From Pleodorina starrii (lineage: Eukaryota; Chlorophyta; Chlorophyceae; Chlamydomonadales; Volvocaceae): a DNA stretch of 64,000 bases. The DNA lies in assembly GCA_030267565.1 (NCBI GenBank), contig BRXU01000004.1, forward strand, positions 87,001-151,000, read 5' to 3'. The notes below the pieces were generated by a model that was not told where the DNA came from, made no database searches, and saw only the letters and a program-made list of their open reading frames with translations. A program made the position numbers and the translations under genes. Shown here one piece after another: positions 34,437 through 45,239 of this stretch. The stretch's first letter is position 1, and each line of letters opens with the position of its first letter.

Positions 34437-37094
34437 TCAGTGTGGGAACTCCCCAATGTCGGTGGCCCTCAGCGGCGCAAACTGCTCCACATCCAGACCC
34501 AACCGGAAGGCCGACAGCTCATTCGGACCGGACTTGCCGCGGAGGCCTGGCGGGCGGGGAGCGGAAGCGGAAGCGGGGGGGGGGGAGGGGGGAGGGGGAG
34601 GGGCAGCACAGCAGCGGCGCATCCGGGGGGGGGGGAGGGGTCATGGATACGAGCCGCAGCGAATGGAACGGAGGCGATGGCGTTTGCGAACGGACCGGGG
34701 GAGGAGGTGCCGTGGCGGCGGCAGCTGGTCGGGTGCGTTGCTCCGGGGGAAGGGGAGGGCGGGACGAGGGAGCCGCGCGGCCCCGAGTCCGGAGTTCATG
34801 ATTCGGAGTCGGGAGATGCTGAAGGCTCTAGTGTGGAAGCGGACCGGGGCTGTGGGGGATCACTCCGCCTCCCCCCCCCCCTTTCCCCCTCGCCCCCACA
34901 CCCAATACACACAGGCGTGAGGGCGAAGCAGCACAGCCGGGCGCGGGGGAGGCCCTCCCCTCAGAAAGGCCTCCGTTCCCCAAATCCCGACATGAACAGG
35001 AAAAGCCCCGGAGGAGCCCCGGAGGAGCCGTATGGGCCCGCCCCCAAGTGCGCACTCGCTGACCAAGCGTCGCGCGGCCACCTCTCACATCCCACCCGCA
35101 CCGCCGGCCCCACTCGCGCTGCTAGCCCCATCCGTACTGTCGTACTGCTGACCCTACCCGTACTGCTGCTTGCCTAGCCCCCGTTGCAGCGCGCGGCGGT
35201 TGGCTCCCTGCCGCCCCCTGCCGCTGCCGCCGCCACTCCGCCGCTCCACCCTTCCGGTCTGTCGCCCTGAGCCGCCCTCGCCCCTGCACCCGCCCCCGCA
35301 CCCACCCACCCACCCTTCACCCACCCACCCCTTACCCAGCCCAGCCTACCCGCGATGTTTCTCGCGAGTGTGATGCCGCTGATCGCCGCCGCCTGCAGAC
35401 TGCCCCCACTCAGCCAGTCGCCGCACACTCCCACCTGGGGGGGGGCCAATGGAGAAGATACCGCGGCGGAGGGAGGGGGTAGGGGGTGAATACACAGAAA
35501 CCAGGGAGGGAGGGAGGGAGGGAGGGAGGGCGGCGGGGGATATGGTGGGTGGGCGGGTAGATGTGTTGCAGCGGGCGAGGGAAAAGGCGGGAAGGCGGGC
35601 GGGACGGAAGGGAGGAGGGAAGGCTCTACAGGGGACTGAGGCGGAGCGAGGCCGAGCGTGTGGTGTGGTGACGTTGTGGTGTGGTGTGGAGTGGTGGTGA
35701 TGCTGGTGATTGGTGATGTTCCGGGATCTGTTGCCTGTGGATTGGGAGTTGGGAGTTGACAGTTGAGTGGCCCGGCACGCAGGCACATCCCACATCCCTT
35801 ATCCCTTCCATGGCCCAATCTTATCCCCCACCACCACCACCCCCATCCCCATCGCCCCCACTACCGCCAACCCCATCCCCACCACCACCACCACCAAAGC
35901 GCCCGCGCACACCCTCACCCCCTCCGGCCCCACACACCCCTCATCTCCACCTTCCCTCCCACAACCCCGGCACCAGGCGCCTTCCCTCCCCTCCCCCTTT
36001 TCGCCCACTTCACGACAGCGACTACGACCTAACCGTTCAACAAACTCCTAAGCCTTTCTCACTCATAGGCCCCCTACAAACCATAAAACCCTAACCCCCT
36101 TCCCCCCCACTCGCTTTTTTCCTTCCTCACCCTGCTTTCCGGATCCAAAATGCACGGCACCCCGGGCGTGTTGAGCGGCAGTGCCGCCCCCCACAGCTGC
36201 ACCCGCGTGAATACCGGCCGCGGCCACCGCGCGGCGGCTCCGGAACCGCCCTCCCGCCGCCCGCTGCCGCCGCCGCCACCGCCTCCTGCTGCCGCCGCCG
36301 CCCCCGTCGCTGCCTGCCGGAACGCTGCGATCATTTCGTTGGCCACCTTGTCGGCTACTTCCGAGGGAATGGCCTCCTGGGGCACCTGATCGCAGAGGGA
36401 GGGAGCGGGAAGGGGCGGGTGGGGGCGGGTGGTGGGGTTTAGGGTTAAGGGTTTTTGTTGGAGTGCAGTGTTGCGAAGTTGGTGCACTGGTTGCAGCCAT
36501 CAAGGCATGAGCCACCAGCCATCAGCCACCAGCCACCAGCCACCAAGACACCATCAGTACAACCACCAGACAGAGAATTACCAATACCATCAGACGGAGG
36601 GGTCCATTTGTAATTTATTCACAGAATAAGGACAATCAGAATAAGGAGCAGCATCGTAACGGCAATAAGGAGGAAGGACTGCAAAGCTGCGGGGGACCAG
36701 ACGTATCGGCTGCTGTGCCATCGGGTTGCTGCATCCAGACGCCCATGACTGGGTGGGAAGCCCCCCGCCCCCACCCAGCGTCGCCTCCGTCCCGTTCTTG
36801 CGGTATCGCCTTTACCACACCTTCCCCCGCCCTCCCGCCCCCCTTCCTCCCGCCCCGCCCAACGCCCGACGAAAACGAAACGCCCTCCGGCACGGCGTGG
36901 CCGCTGCGCTGCGCCGCAGTGTACGGCATACCGTACCTTGTTCGCCTGTCCGTACGCGTTGGTGGAGAAGAGCGTCCAGCACTCAATGTCGTCGGGCGTG
37001 TGCCTGTTGTGTTGCGGGAGGGGGGGGGCGGGCGGGAGGGAGAGAGGAGAGGGCGGTCAGAGTCAGAGAGGGGGGGCGGGGAGTGGTGGCCCCG

Positions 37095-37160
<66 letters not shown>

Positions 37161-40100
37161 GAACACCCCCAACACCAACACCAACACCCTCCACCCCAAC
37201 ACCCATTCCGATCTCCCCCCTGAACCCAACCCCATCTCCCCCCTCCGGCCTATACATGGATAACCCCCCACACACACCCACCTGAGCCCCATTTTCGCCG
37301 TGTTGTTCCCCGCCCAGCTCAGCACCGGACTACCCCGGATGAAGGCGCCTGCGGGGGGGGGGGGACACAGGAGGTGTACGACGAAAGGATAAGGCCCGCG
37401 AGTGCGATTGAGGGAGGGCAAAGCCGCGCGAGGGGCGGAGGGGCAATCCAAGTAAAGCCGCAGCGGTGGAGCGGTGGGGGAAGGGGGGAGGCCGGAGCGT
37501 GTTGGGGTCGGGTGGGGCTCGGTCTGGTGTGGGGGGCCGCAGCAGCAGCAGCATCAGGGAGGGTGGGGGTGACAAGCAGCAGAGGGGGTGTCGGGAGTGT
37601 TGGGGGCCCGGGTGGCAGCGGAAGTGGCGGGGGCGTCAGCCACAGCGGTGTTGGGCGGTGGGACGACGACGGCGACGACGGCGACGCGCAAGATGACGAG
37701 CGCTCCGAATGACGAGGACCCCGACCATGTCCGCCAAGACATTGGGTGTTGGGTGAGGGGACGACGGAGATGTGGTGCGTTCGCAGGGCCCCCGCGCCCC
37801 AGCTGAACACGCGCAGAGGGGGGGCCGCATCCCCCCCCCGAGCCCCTGCGCCTCCGCCCCCCTTCCACCTGCCTCCTCTCCCCTCTCCCCCCCCGGCCTA
37901 TACGTGGATAACTCCCCGGCGTCCCTCCCCCTCACCCTCGAACGGCACCGGCACAGCTCCCTCGAAGGCCACCATGAGGGCCCACACCGCATTGAGCCGC
38001 AGTCGCATCAGCTGCTCGGCTACCTGGGGGGCACCTGAGGGGCAGCAGGAGGAGGAGGAGGAGGAGGAGGAGGGACAGGGGGGAACAAGGGGGAGGGGTG
38101 AACAAAGGGCGGAAGGGGTATAAAGAGAATTTCGCAGCGGAGAAGGAGACGGCGTTAGCGAACGCCGACGGCGATTGGCGTTAGGGCGGGAGGGGGAGGG
38201 GGAAGGGAAGGGGGTAGAAATGAGGGGTGAACGAGGGGTTTCCCCTCCATGCCATGCGTGATGCAAGCACTGCTTGCAGCATGTGGGTGGATGAGGGGTG
38301 AAGGAACCGGCATACCGCGGCGGGGGCGGGGGGGAAGGGGCGGGTATCGGAGGGGGGTGAGGACAACAGCGGGAGCAAGGTCAGGCAGGGGGACACCGGT
38401 GCAAGGGCAGTGGGCGGGAGGCGGGTGGCGGGAGAAGAGGGCGAAGGGGGAGGCAGGGAGAGATCTGGGAGCACTTGCCTCCACGAGAGCGAGCGAGCGA
38501 GGGTGGCAGCTCCATGAAACGCTGTCAATCGCCCTCGTCGTCACTGATCTCAACGAGGGCGAACACTGATGTTTGTCGACACTAATGTTTGTTCGTCATT
38601 CGCCCCCTTCGTTGCTACCGGTACGGTACTCTGCCCACGCTGCCCCCACTTCCGACATCCCAACCCCGATGGCCCGACGCGACGCGACGCGACGCGACGC
38701 GACGCGACGCGACGCAGCGCGGCGCGGCACGGCCCCCACTGACCCGTGGGTCCGACCAGTCGGTTGGCGCATTTGCCGTTGTGCGCGATAACCACCACGT
38801 CGTACAGGCCCTGGTTGCGGCCCTCCCCCTGGAGCGACCAGCCGCGACCCTCCTCGGCCTGATGCCGTACGTGCGGGGAAAAGCGTAGGGAGGAGGGGAA
38901 AGGGGGTGAAAAGTACGGGGCCGCATCCAGGGAACGGAGGCGACGTTGAGGGCGAGGGAAAGGGGGGGGTTCGGGGAGGGCGGGAGAGGGGACGGCCCCC
39001 AGATCCTCCGGGTTGCATAAAACATACCCATATATATATCCGTACATCGGGCGTGTCGCTCCCTCCCTCACTGGAATGTGTGGCGCTGTGGCCCCCTCTG
39101 TGCCGTACATCTCACCGGGCCCTGGAGATTCAACCGGCAGCCTTCCGAGGTTCCGGAGCCCATTGCACCACCACCACCACCACCACCACCACCAACACCA
39201 CCACCAACACCAACACCAACAACAAGGGCGGCCTGTCGGGGGCCCTCGGGGATGGACTCCAAACCCTCCCCCCCCTCCCCCCTGCCCCCGCCCCCCCTCC
39301 CTCCCCCCATACCTGCATCTTGCCCACCCACACAGGCCGCCGCAGCTCCACCAACCCGCCACCACCGCCACCACCCCCGCTCCTCCCCCTCCCTCCCGCC
39401 GCCCCCTCCGCCTCCGCCGCCATCGCCTCCGCCAGGGCCCTCATGCCCCCGCGCGCCACATATCTCGTCGGCCGGTCGGGCAGTCGCGCAAAGGCCCCGG
39501 TGGGGGCGCTCAGAGTCCCCACGGGGCCCTCCCAGCGCTGCACCAGACCCGCGGCCAGCCATTCATCCACCACGGATTGGAACACCGGGTCTGCAGGGGG
39601 GAAGGGTGGGGGTGGGGGTAAAACGGAAATACCGCAGCGGAGAAGGAGAGGGGGGTGGGGGGTGGAGGAGGGGGTGATGTGGTGTGCGCAGAAAGGGAAG
39701 CCGAACATCAACGGCCCTTGAGGAGGCCCTGCAGGTCGCCTGGTACGGTATCCCCCCCCCTTCCCCCAACCGGCCTCACCTCCCCCGCCCCCCAATCCGC
39801 GACGCCCCGCACCGACGCCTGCCCCGCCCCCGTAGCCCAACCCCACCCCCCCCCCTACACCACCCCCTCCACCACCACCCTCCACCACCACCCTCCACCA
39901 CCACCCTCCACTACCCAACCACCTGTGACGGTGAAGAACTGCGCCGCGTGGTCGAACCTGTTGGCAGGAGCCGGGCAGGGAAGGGGAGGGGAGGGGGGGA
40001 GGGGGGAGGAGCAGGCGGCGTTGCACGAGAGTTGCTCGTCGAGTGGCTCCGGAACGCTCCCCCCCCCCGCCGCCTCTTATCAGCCAACAGCAAGCAAAGC

Positions 40101-42115
40101 AGCCGAAGCAGTCAAAGCCGAACCGCGAGGGGCCGGGGCGGGGGAGGGGGGGGGGCGCCCACCAAAGACGTCCCGGTGGAAGGGGACGAGGCACAGCGGC
40201 CTCTGCGCCAACCCCCTTGTCTCCCCATCCCCCCCCCACCTCCCAGCGCTCCCCCGCTTCTGCCTCCGCCTCCGCCTCCTTCCCCTCCCACTCTCCTTCC
40301 CCCCCACACACATCTCACCCCCCCCCACTGCGCCCCCTCCCCACTGGGTTCTGGGTCCGTTCGCTAACGCCGTCTCCTTCTCCGCTGCGGTATTTTTTTA
40401 CCCCACTTCCCCCCCTCACCCGAGCGCCCCGCACCGCCGATACCCCGAGAAGCCCTCCGCCCACCTGAGCCCTCCCAGCTGTACGGCGGGTTTCGCCAGG
40501 GAGCCGGTTCCGGAGCGCAGTGAGGCCTCCCCGCTGACCCGGGTGGCCATGCGGCCGCCCACGCCGTGCTTCCCCGTGTCGAACACCGTGCTCCTGGGAG
40601 GGAGGGGGGGTCAGGGAGTGACATGCGCCTTTATACAACAACGACACACTGCGAAGAGACACTTCTCCTGGGGCGGGTGGAGGGGGCGAGTGGGGCACCC
40701 GGGTGCGTGTGTGTGCGTGTGTATTGTTGTTGGGGGAGGAGGGGGTGGGGATTCAGTTCGGGCGAGGCGTGTAACCGTGTATTTAGTTCGGGACAGTGTG
40801 GGGCAGTGTGTTCGGGCGACGTGTGTGTTGGTTCGAGCGGCTGGGGCGGGGAGGGGGGGGGCGGGGTAGAGGAGAAGGGTCTGGCGGGAGGGGGAGGGGG
40901 AGGGGGGAGAGGGGCTACGGCGGCCCATGTACGGCGATCTTGTTCGGGTCGGAGAGGTCAGAGCCTCGGACGGGTGTGCGGCCAACTCAACCCCCTCCCC
41001 TCACATCACATCACCGGTCAGCTCCAGTGGCCCCAATGGCCCCAATGGCTCGGTCCCGCCTCCCCTCTCCTCTCTCTCTCCCCTTCTTTATTACCCCCTC
41101 CCCCCGGTCCCCCGGTCCTCCAGGTCCCACGCAGCGACCCACGGGTCGGTCCACTCCTCTCCCGCCCCCCACCTGATTCCCAGCCGAGCCAGCTCCCGGG
41201 CGCACATAAGGCCCGACATGCCCCCCCCGATGATGGCCACGGAGGGGTTCTGGGACAGAGGCTCCGACCAACGGACCTGCGGGGAGGGGGGGGAGGGGGG
41301 AGAGGGGAAAGGGGTGGGAAAGTAAATAACCAATGCCGTCCCGCGGTTGCCCGGGGGGTCCGCAGTTCCTCTCACTCACGGTCCGCCCTCTCTCTCCCTC
41401 TCTCGTCACCTCTGGCCCCCACCTCCCCAAGACGCGCGGCCCCGAGAAGGGGAAGGGATAGGGGGAAGAAGGAGACGAAGAAGACGGAGGGAAGATGGCT
41501 TTGGTTCCCACTGTACTCCAAATCTTGACCGCGCCGGCCGTTCAGCTGTGCACCGGCCCGGCCCCAGTCCCGGCCCCGGTTCCCCAGCCATCGAGCCATG
41601 CGCACGCGCGCACCGTCCGTTGGGGGTTCCGCGAGCTTCCCCCCCCCGGAGCCCTGACCCTTCGCGTGCGCAGCGGCGTAGGCCGCCGTATGCCGCTCGA
41701 TGTGCGTGTGTGTATGGAGGGAGTCGGGGTTTGCGCGGTAAAGGAGCTGCCGCGATTGCGCCCCTGAGGGGGTGCGGGTGGGAGGGGTTCCGGAGCGGGG
41801 GTCGGGTGACCCACCTACCTGGGCGTCGTGGTCCACCTGCTTCCGGTGCCAGTTGTTGCGGTAACCCATTTGGCGACGCGCTTTCTCGACAGGATCCAGC
41901 TGGATGGGGGCGCGCGCTGAGGGCGCGGCAGGAGACCGCTGTTTGGGCTGGGCTTGCAGCTGTGGCTGTGGCTGCGGCTGTGGTTGTGGCTGTCGCGGTC
42001 TCGCCATCGGGTTCTGGGTCTCATTGCGGACGGGCTTGGAAATTGGAGCTGACTGAGTTTTTATTTGCGCCCCTGCGGCCCCCAGCGCCGCGGCGCCTGA
42101 GGCGCTTCGCTGCAT
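34437..42115 (-). CDS. FAD-dependent oxidoreductase, renalase-like (plant At3g04650 type)
   Basis: Twelve exons join in phase: 42115-41819, 41276-41173, 40593-40465, 39957-39923, 39590-39313, 38858-38744, 38034-37936, 37348-37282, 37003-36937, 36385-36131, 35434-35350, 34546-34437 (546 residues). The N-terminal 99 residues are Gln/Pro-rich and may include a transit peptide. SVAIIGGGMSGLMCARELA (112-129) is the dinucleotide-binding Rossmann motif (GxGxxG). HGVGGRM (143-149) is the second FAD contact typical of amine-oxidase-fold enzymes. FDHAAQFFT, YDVVVIAHNGKCANRL (about 300-315) and GVCGDWL (about 484-490, C-terminal FAD motif) match the plant protein as recalled. A Gly-rich insert interrupts the substrate domain (about 255-267) and an Ala/Gly/Arg insert lies in exon 10. 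Renalases oxidise isomeric forms of reduced nicotinamides; the substrate of the plant group is not known to me. It is divergent from the CRAL-TRIO gene. Confidence 0.92.
36461..36689. repeat. Dispersed repeat family D, copy 1
   Basis: Starts GAGTGCAGTGTTGCGAAG, continues with CACTGGTTGCAGCCATC, a run of AGCCACC units, AGTACAACCACCAGACA and ends CGTAACGGCAATAAGGAGGA...GCTG. A second copy with the same blocks lies at 59027-59304. It sits in intron 9 of the FAD oxidoreductase gene, antisense to it. Confidence 0.85.
37097..37159. repeat. (CA)n microsatellite
   Basis: About 31 CA units in intron 8 of the FAD oxidoreductase gene. Confidence 0.95.
37246..37271 (-). repeat. Family A intronic repeat
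   Basis: On the host-gene strand this reads TTATCCATGTATAGGCCGG and begins about 10 bases after the donor of intron 8 (donor at 37281). Confidence 0.75.
37899..37925 (-). repeat. Family A intronic repeat
   Basis: Sense-oriented TTATCCACGTATAGGCCGG, starting about 20 bases after the donor of intron 7 of the FAD oxidoreductase gene (donor at 37935). Confidence 0.75.
38117..38168 (+). repeat. Family B intronic repeat
   Basis: Contains GCAGCGGAGAAGGAGACGGC followed by GTTAGCGAACG, antisense to the host gene in intron 6. Full copies lie at 40344-40401 and 61981-62045; shorter relatives are at 39617, 45828 and 57886. Confidence 0.75.
38676..38716. repeat. (GACGC)n pentamer tract
   Basis: About eight GACGC units in intron 6 of the FAD oxidoreductase gene, just before exon 6. 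Confidence 0.85.
39161..39222. repeat. (CAC/CAA)n trinucleotide tract
   Basis: A CAC run followed by mixed CAC/CAA units in intron 5 of the FAD oxidoreductase gene. It is open in several frames and not coding. Confidence 0.85.
40344..40401 (-). repeat. Family B intronic repeat, full copy
   Basis: In host-gene sense it runs GGGGTAAAAAAATACC, GCAGCGGAGAAGGAGACGGC, GTTAGCGAACGGACCCAGAA. It lies in intron 3, about 60 bases after the donor. Confidence 0.8.
40609..40646 (+). repeat. Family C intronic repeat
   Basis: GTCAGGGAGTGACATGCGCC followed by TTTATACAACAACGAC, in intron 2 of the FAD oxidoreductase gene. Confidence 0.75.
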
Positions 42116-42592
42116 CGGCAACCGTAGGGTTTTAGAACTCGGCGACGGAGTGAGACGGAATATTGGCAAACGTTACAGTGCAATGTGGGGACCTCGTTAC
42201 TGAAGCCCGTTGCGTGCGCGCGGTGCGGACGTGAAAAAGCGAGCGGCAGACGCTCCTGGCGTACGGCAGTGCTGACGCCTTTTGCTCATACGGATCTTTC
42301 GCCTCGTAACACTTGCAGGCTTGGCATCTTGTCGAAATACTCTTGTAGCTTACCAAGTGACGCTGTTGCTGAACGACGTCTTTTTGCTGCAGCAGGAGAA
42401 CCGGGCAGAGAAGCGAACCTACAGCCGAGCGCCTTTGCTCATACGAATATGTTCATACTAATTTCATATAAATCGTAACTTCCTGCATAAGAGATGTCAT
42501 GAATTTGTGGTGTAGGGGGCGGTTCCAGAACAGTAATTGGCCTGTCGGCCAGCGCGGACAGGCCAAAGTTTAGCTGTATATTTTGAGGCAGC
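42116..42592. promoter_or_regulatory. Likely bidirectional promoter region
   Basis: 477 bases separate the start codons of the divergent FAD oxidoreductase (-) and CRAL-TRIO (+) genes, so this must hold both promoters and 5' leaders. It is less GC-rich than the flanks. No clear TATA box was found for either gene. Confidence 0.6.
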
Positions 42593-45207
42593 ATGTGGAA
42601 GCTTGTTGGCAAGGTATGTAAACGCTATCGCTTTGTGTCTATGCTGGTAAGTGTCCTGTCCCGGAACTCTGGCCGATGTGTGGCCGAGTAGTTCACCGAG
42701 CTCAGGTTTTGCACACCGCGATTGAAGTTATATCGTGTGAAAGCTTGTGCTGTGCAAATTGCGGCTGCAGCGATTGCGGTTCCACCCTTCGTCCCTTCCG
42801 CCTCCGCAGCGCTTTTCAGACTTCCCTGCGCTTATCCAAAAGGCCGCATCGTTTTCACACACCGTTACAGTACGCTTCTGCATACTTGCCGTTCCCGGAC
42901 TATGTCCTGGCCGAGCGGCCCTTTGAGCGGCGTTGGCGTGACGACGGTTACCGGTACAGCCGATGCAGGGCTGAGGCCCGCCCCACGAAGCGTCAGCGCC
43001 GTGGCTGCCCATCAACCAAATAGCCGTATGCGGCCTCTTCCGCTCAATACACCCCAGGGCCTCCGGACGCCGGCGACTGTCACTCCACTCGCCCACACCA
43101 CACCCAACTAACTCCCTACCCTAGCCGCCTCCGTCAAACCTGCCACCCCCTCCTCCCCACACCCAACCACACACTCAACCACCCCCCCAACCCCCTACCT
43201 CCCTCCCCTCCGCCCACACCTCCCGACCGCCTCCTCCGTCCTCCGTCACTTCTCCTCCTCCGCCTCCTCCTCCGTCGCCGCCACAGCTGCTGTTACTGGG
43301 CGCGGCGCGCCGCTGGGCCAAGCGCCCAACCGCCGCCGTGGAGACTGCCGCTCTGGTCCTCGTTCTCAACGAGCGCCGCCTGGGTCGCGGCGCAAAGCGG
43401 GAGGTCCTGCTGCGGGCCGCACACGTCATCTTCCTGCCGGCAGCCGTCATTAAGGCAGTGCGCCTGGCGCGATACCTCGCCGCCGGCAAGCGCCGCGGCC
43501 CCGGCGACCTCGACGGCGCGGCGCTGCCGCTGCCGGGGCCGGCGACGGCAGAGGCGGCGGCGGTGGCGGCCGCCGCCGCGGCCGCGGCCGGCGCGGCGGA
43601 CGACGGCAACGCCGCGGATCCGCTGGCGGCGGCGGCTGCCGAGGCGGCGGCCGCCGCCGCTGGGCCGGTGCCGTCATTTCGGCACCAGCCGCCGCCGCTG
43701 CCGCCTCCGGTGCCCCGGGCGGAGTGGGGTCTGCTGCAGATTCCGGAGGTGGCGCCCGAGTACGCGGCGTGGGTGCGCTGCCTGAGGAACGTGAGCACGC
43801 GGGGGGATTTGACGAGTGAATTTGCAACACGCGGGGGGAAGGAGGGGCGGCGGTGGGAAGGGAGTAACGAAAAACACAGCCCGAACAGGCAACCTGACCT
43901 GGCAAGGACGACGGAAGAGGGGGGGGGGGAAATAGAGAAAGCGGGCCAAGGGCGGTGGGAGCCAGAGCCGGACCGGTTTTCCAGTCAGGTGCGCACCAAC
44001 AGCCTGGGGCCTGGGGCCTCGCCGCGAAAAGCAAGGTTGCCTGGAGGGCAAGGTGCGCGCGGCGCGGCATCGCCGCCGGACCAGCAGCAGCAGCCCGGGG
44101 GCAGACCCCCTGCGTGCGACACAGCCGTGCCAGTACACGCGTGCGCCCTCCCCCCCTCCCCGCCTCCCCCCGGGACAGCAAGCGACCTGACAGCAACACG
44201 AAGGTGGTGGGGGGAGGGGGAGGCATTCCGTGGGTTGGAATGCCCCCCCTCACCTGTTTCCAGCAAGGGACAGGTTTGGGGGCGTAGTGGGACATTGAGC
44301 ACATTGGCGCAGCGCGGCGACAGGGGGGGGGTTATCCACGTATAGGCCGGAGCCCGTAAACGGTATCGAATCAGAAGTAGTCCTTCCTGTCGGGGGGGGG
44401 CGTGTTTGTTGTTGGGGGATATGTCGGAACTTGGAAGGGCTGCGGATGGCGGCGCGGATGCACCACCGGGTAGAGTGAGGGGGAAAGCGGGTACAGGGGC
44501 GGAGGGGGTGGGGGAACTTGGCTGCGGGTGGGTGAGTGGGTGGGGGGTTGGAACGGGCGACGCGGGGGTGGAGCCGGGAGGCACGGACGGCGCGGCAGCT
44601 GCCTGCCGCACCGTGCCTTTGCGCCGCCGCCCCATTCCCCTTCACGGCATACGTGGTGGCAGAGGTGGAGCCATCCAATGCGACGCGACCGCCCAGAGAG
44701 ACCGCGTTACGAACGGGGCGGCGCGTGATCCCCACCGCCTCCCCCCGTGTGTGCGTGTTTCGACACTTGGGAAAACGGCACCTCCCCTCCCACACTGTGT
44801 GTATGTGTATGTTGTTCGCACGCACGGCCGCAGGTGTTGGCCCAGCAGGGTCTGCGGTCTCTGCCCCCCGGGGTGGACCCCGACGGACTGGAGACCACCC
44901 GCTACCTGCTGTACAACGGACTGCTGGCGGTGAGGAAGGGGGGTGGGGGGTGGGGGGCGGGGGAGGTGGGTAGGGCGGGAGAAGGGACGGGGGAGGCAGG
45001 GGAAGGGGAGGCAGGGGAAGGGGAAGGGGGCCGGGGGAGGGGAGGCAGGGGAAGGGGAAGGGGAAGGGGGAGGGGAGGCAGGGGAGGAGGGCTGCCCTCA
45101 GCCGCGCCGCAACTGACTCGGCCGCGTGAGCTGGGGTGGCTGGGGTGGGGTGGGGTGGGGTGCACCCCAACCACCCCGACCCCTACCCCGTGCGGATGAT
45201 GCCCCCA

Positions 45208-45239
<32 letters not shown>

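Noticed and set aside
39013..40367. Long Pro/His-rich plus-strand frames
   Set aside because: Antisense to exons 4 and 5 of the FAD oxidoreductase and to C-rich introns; low complexity only.
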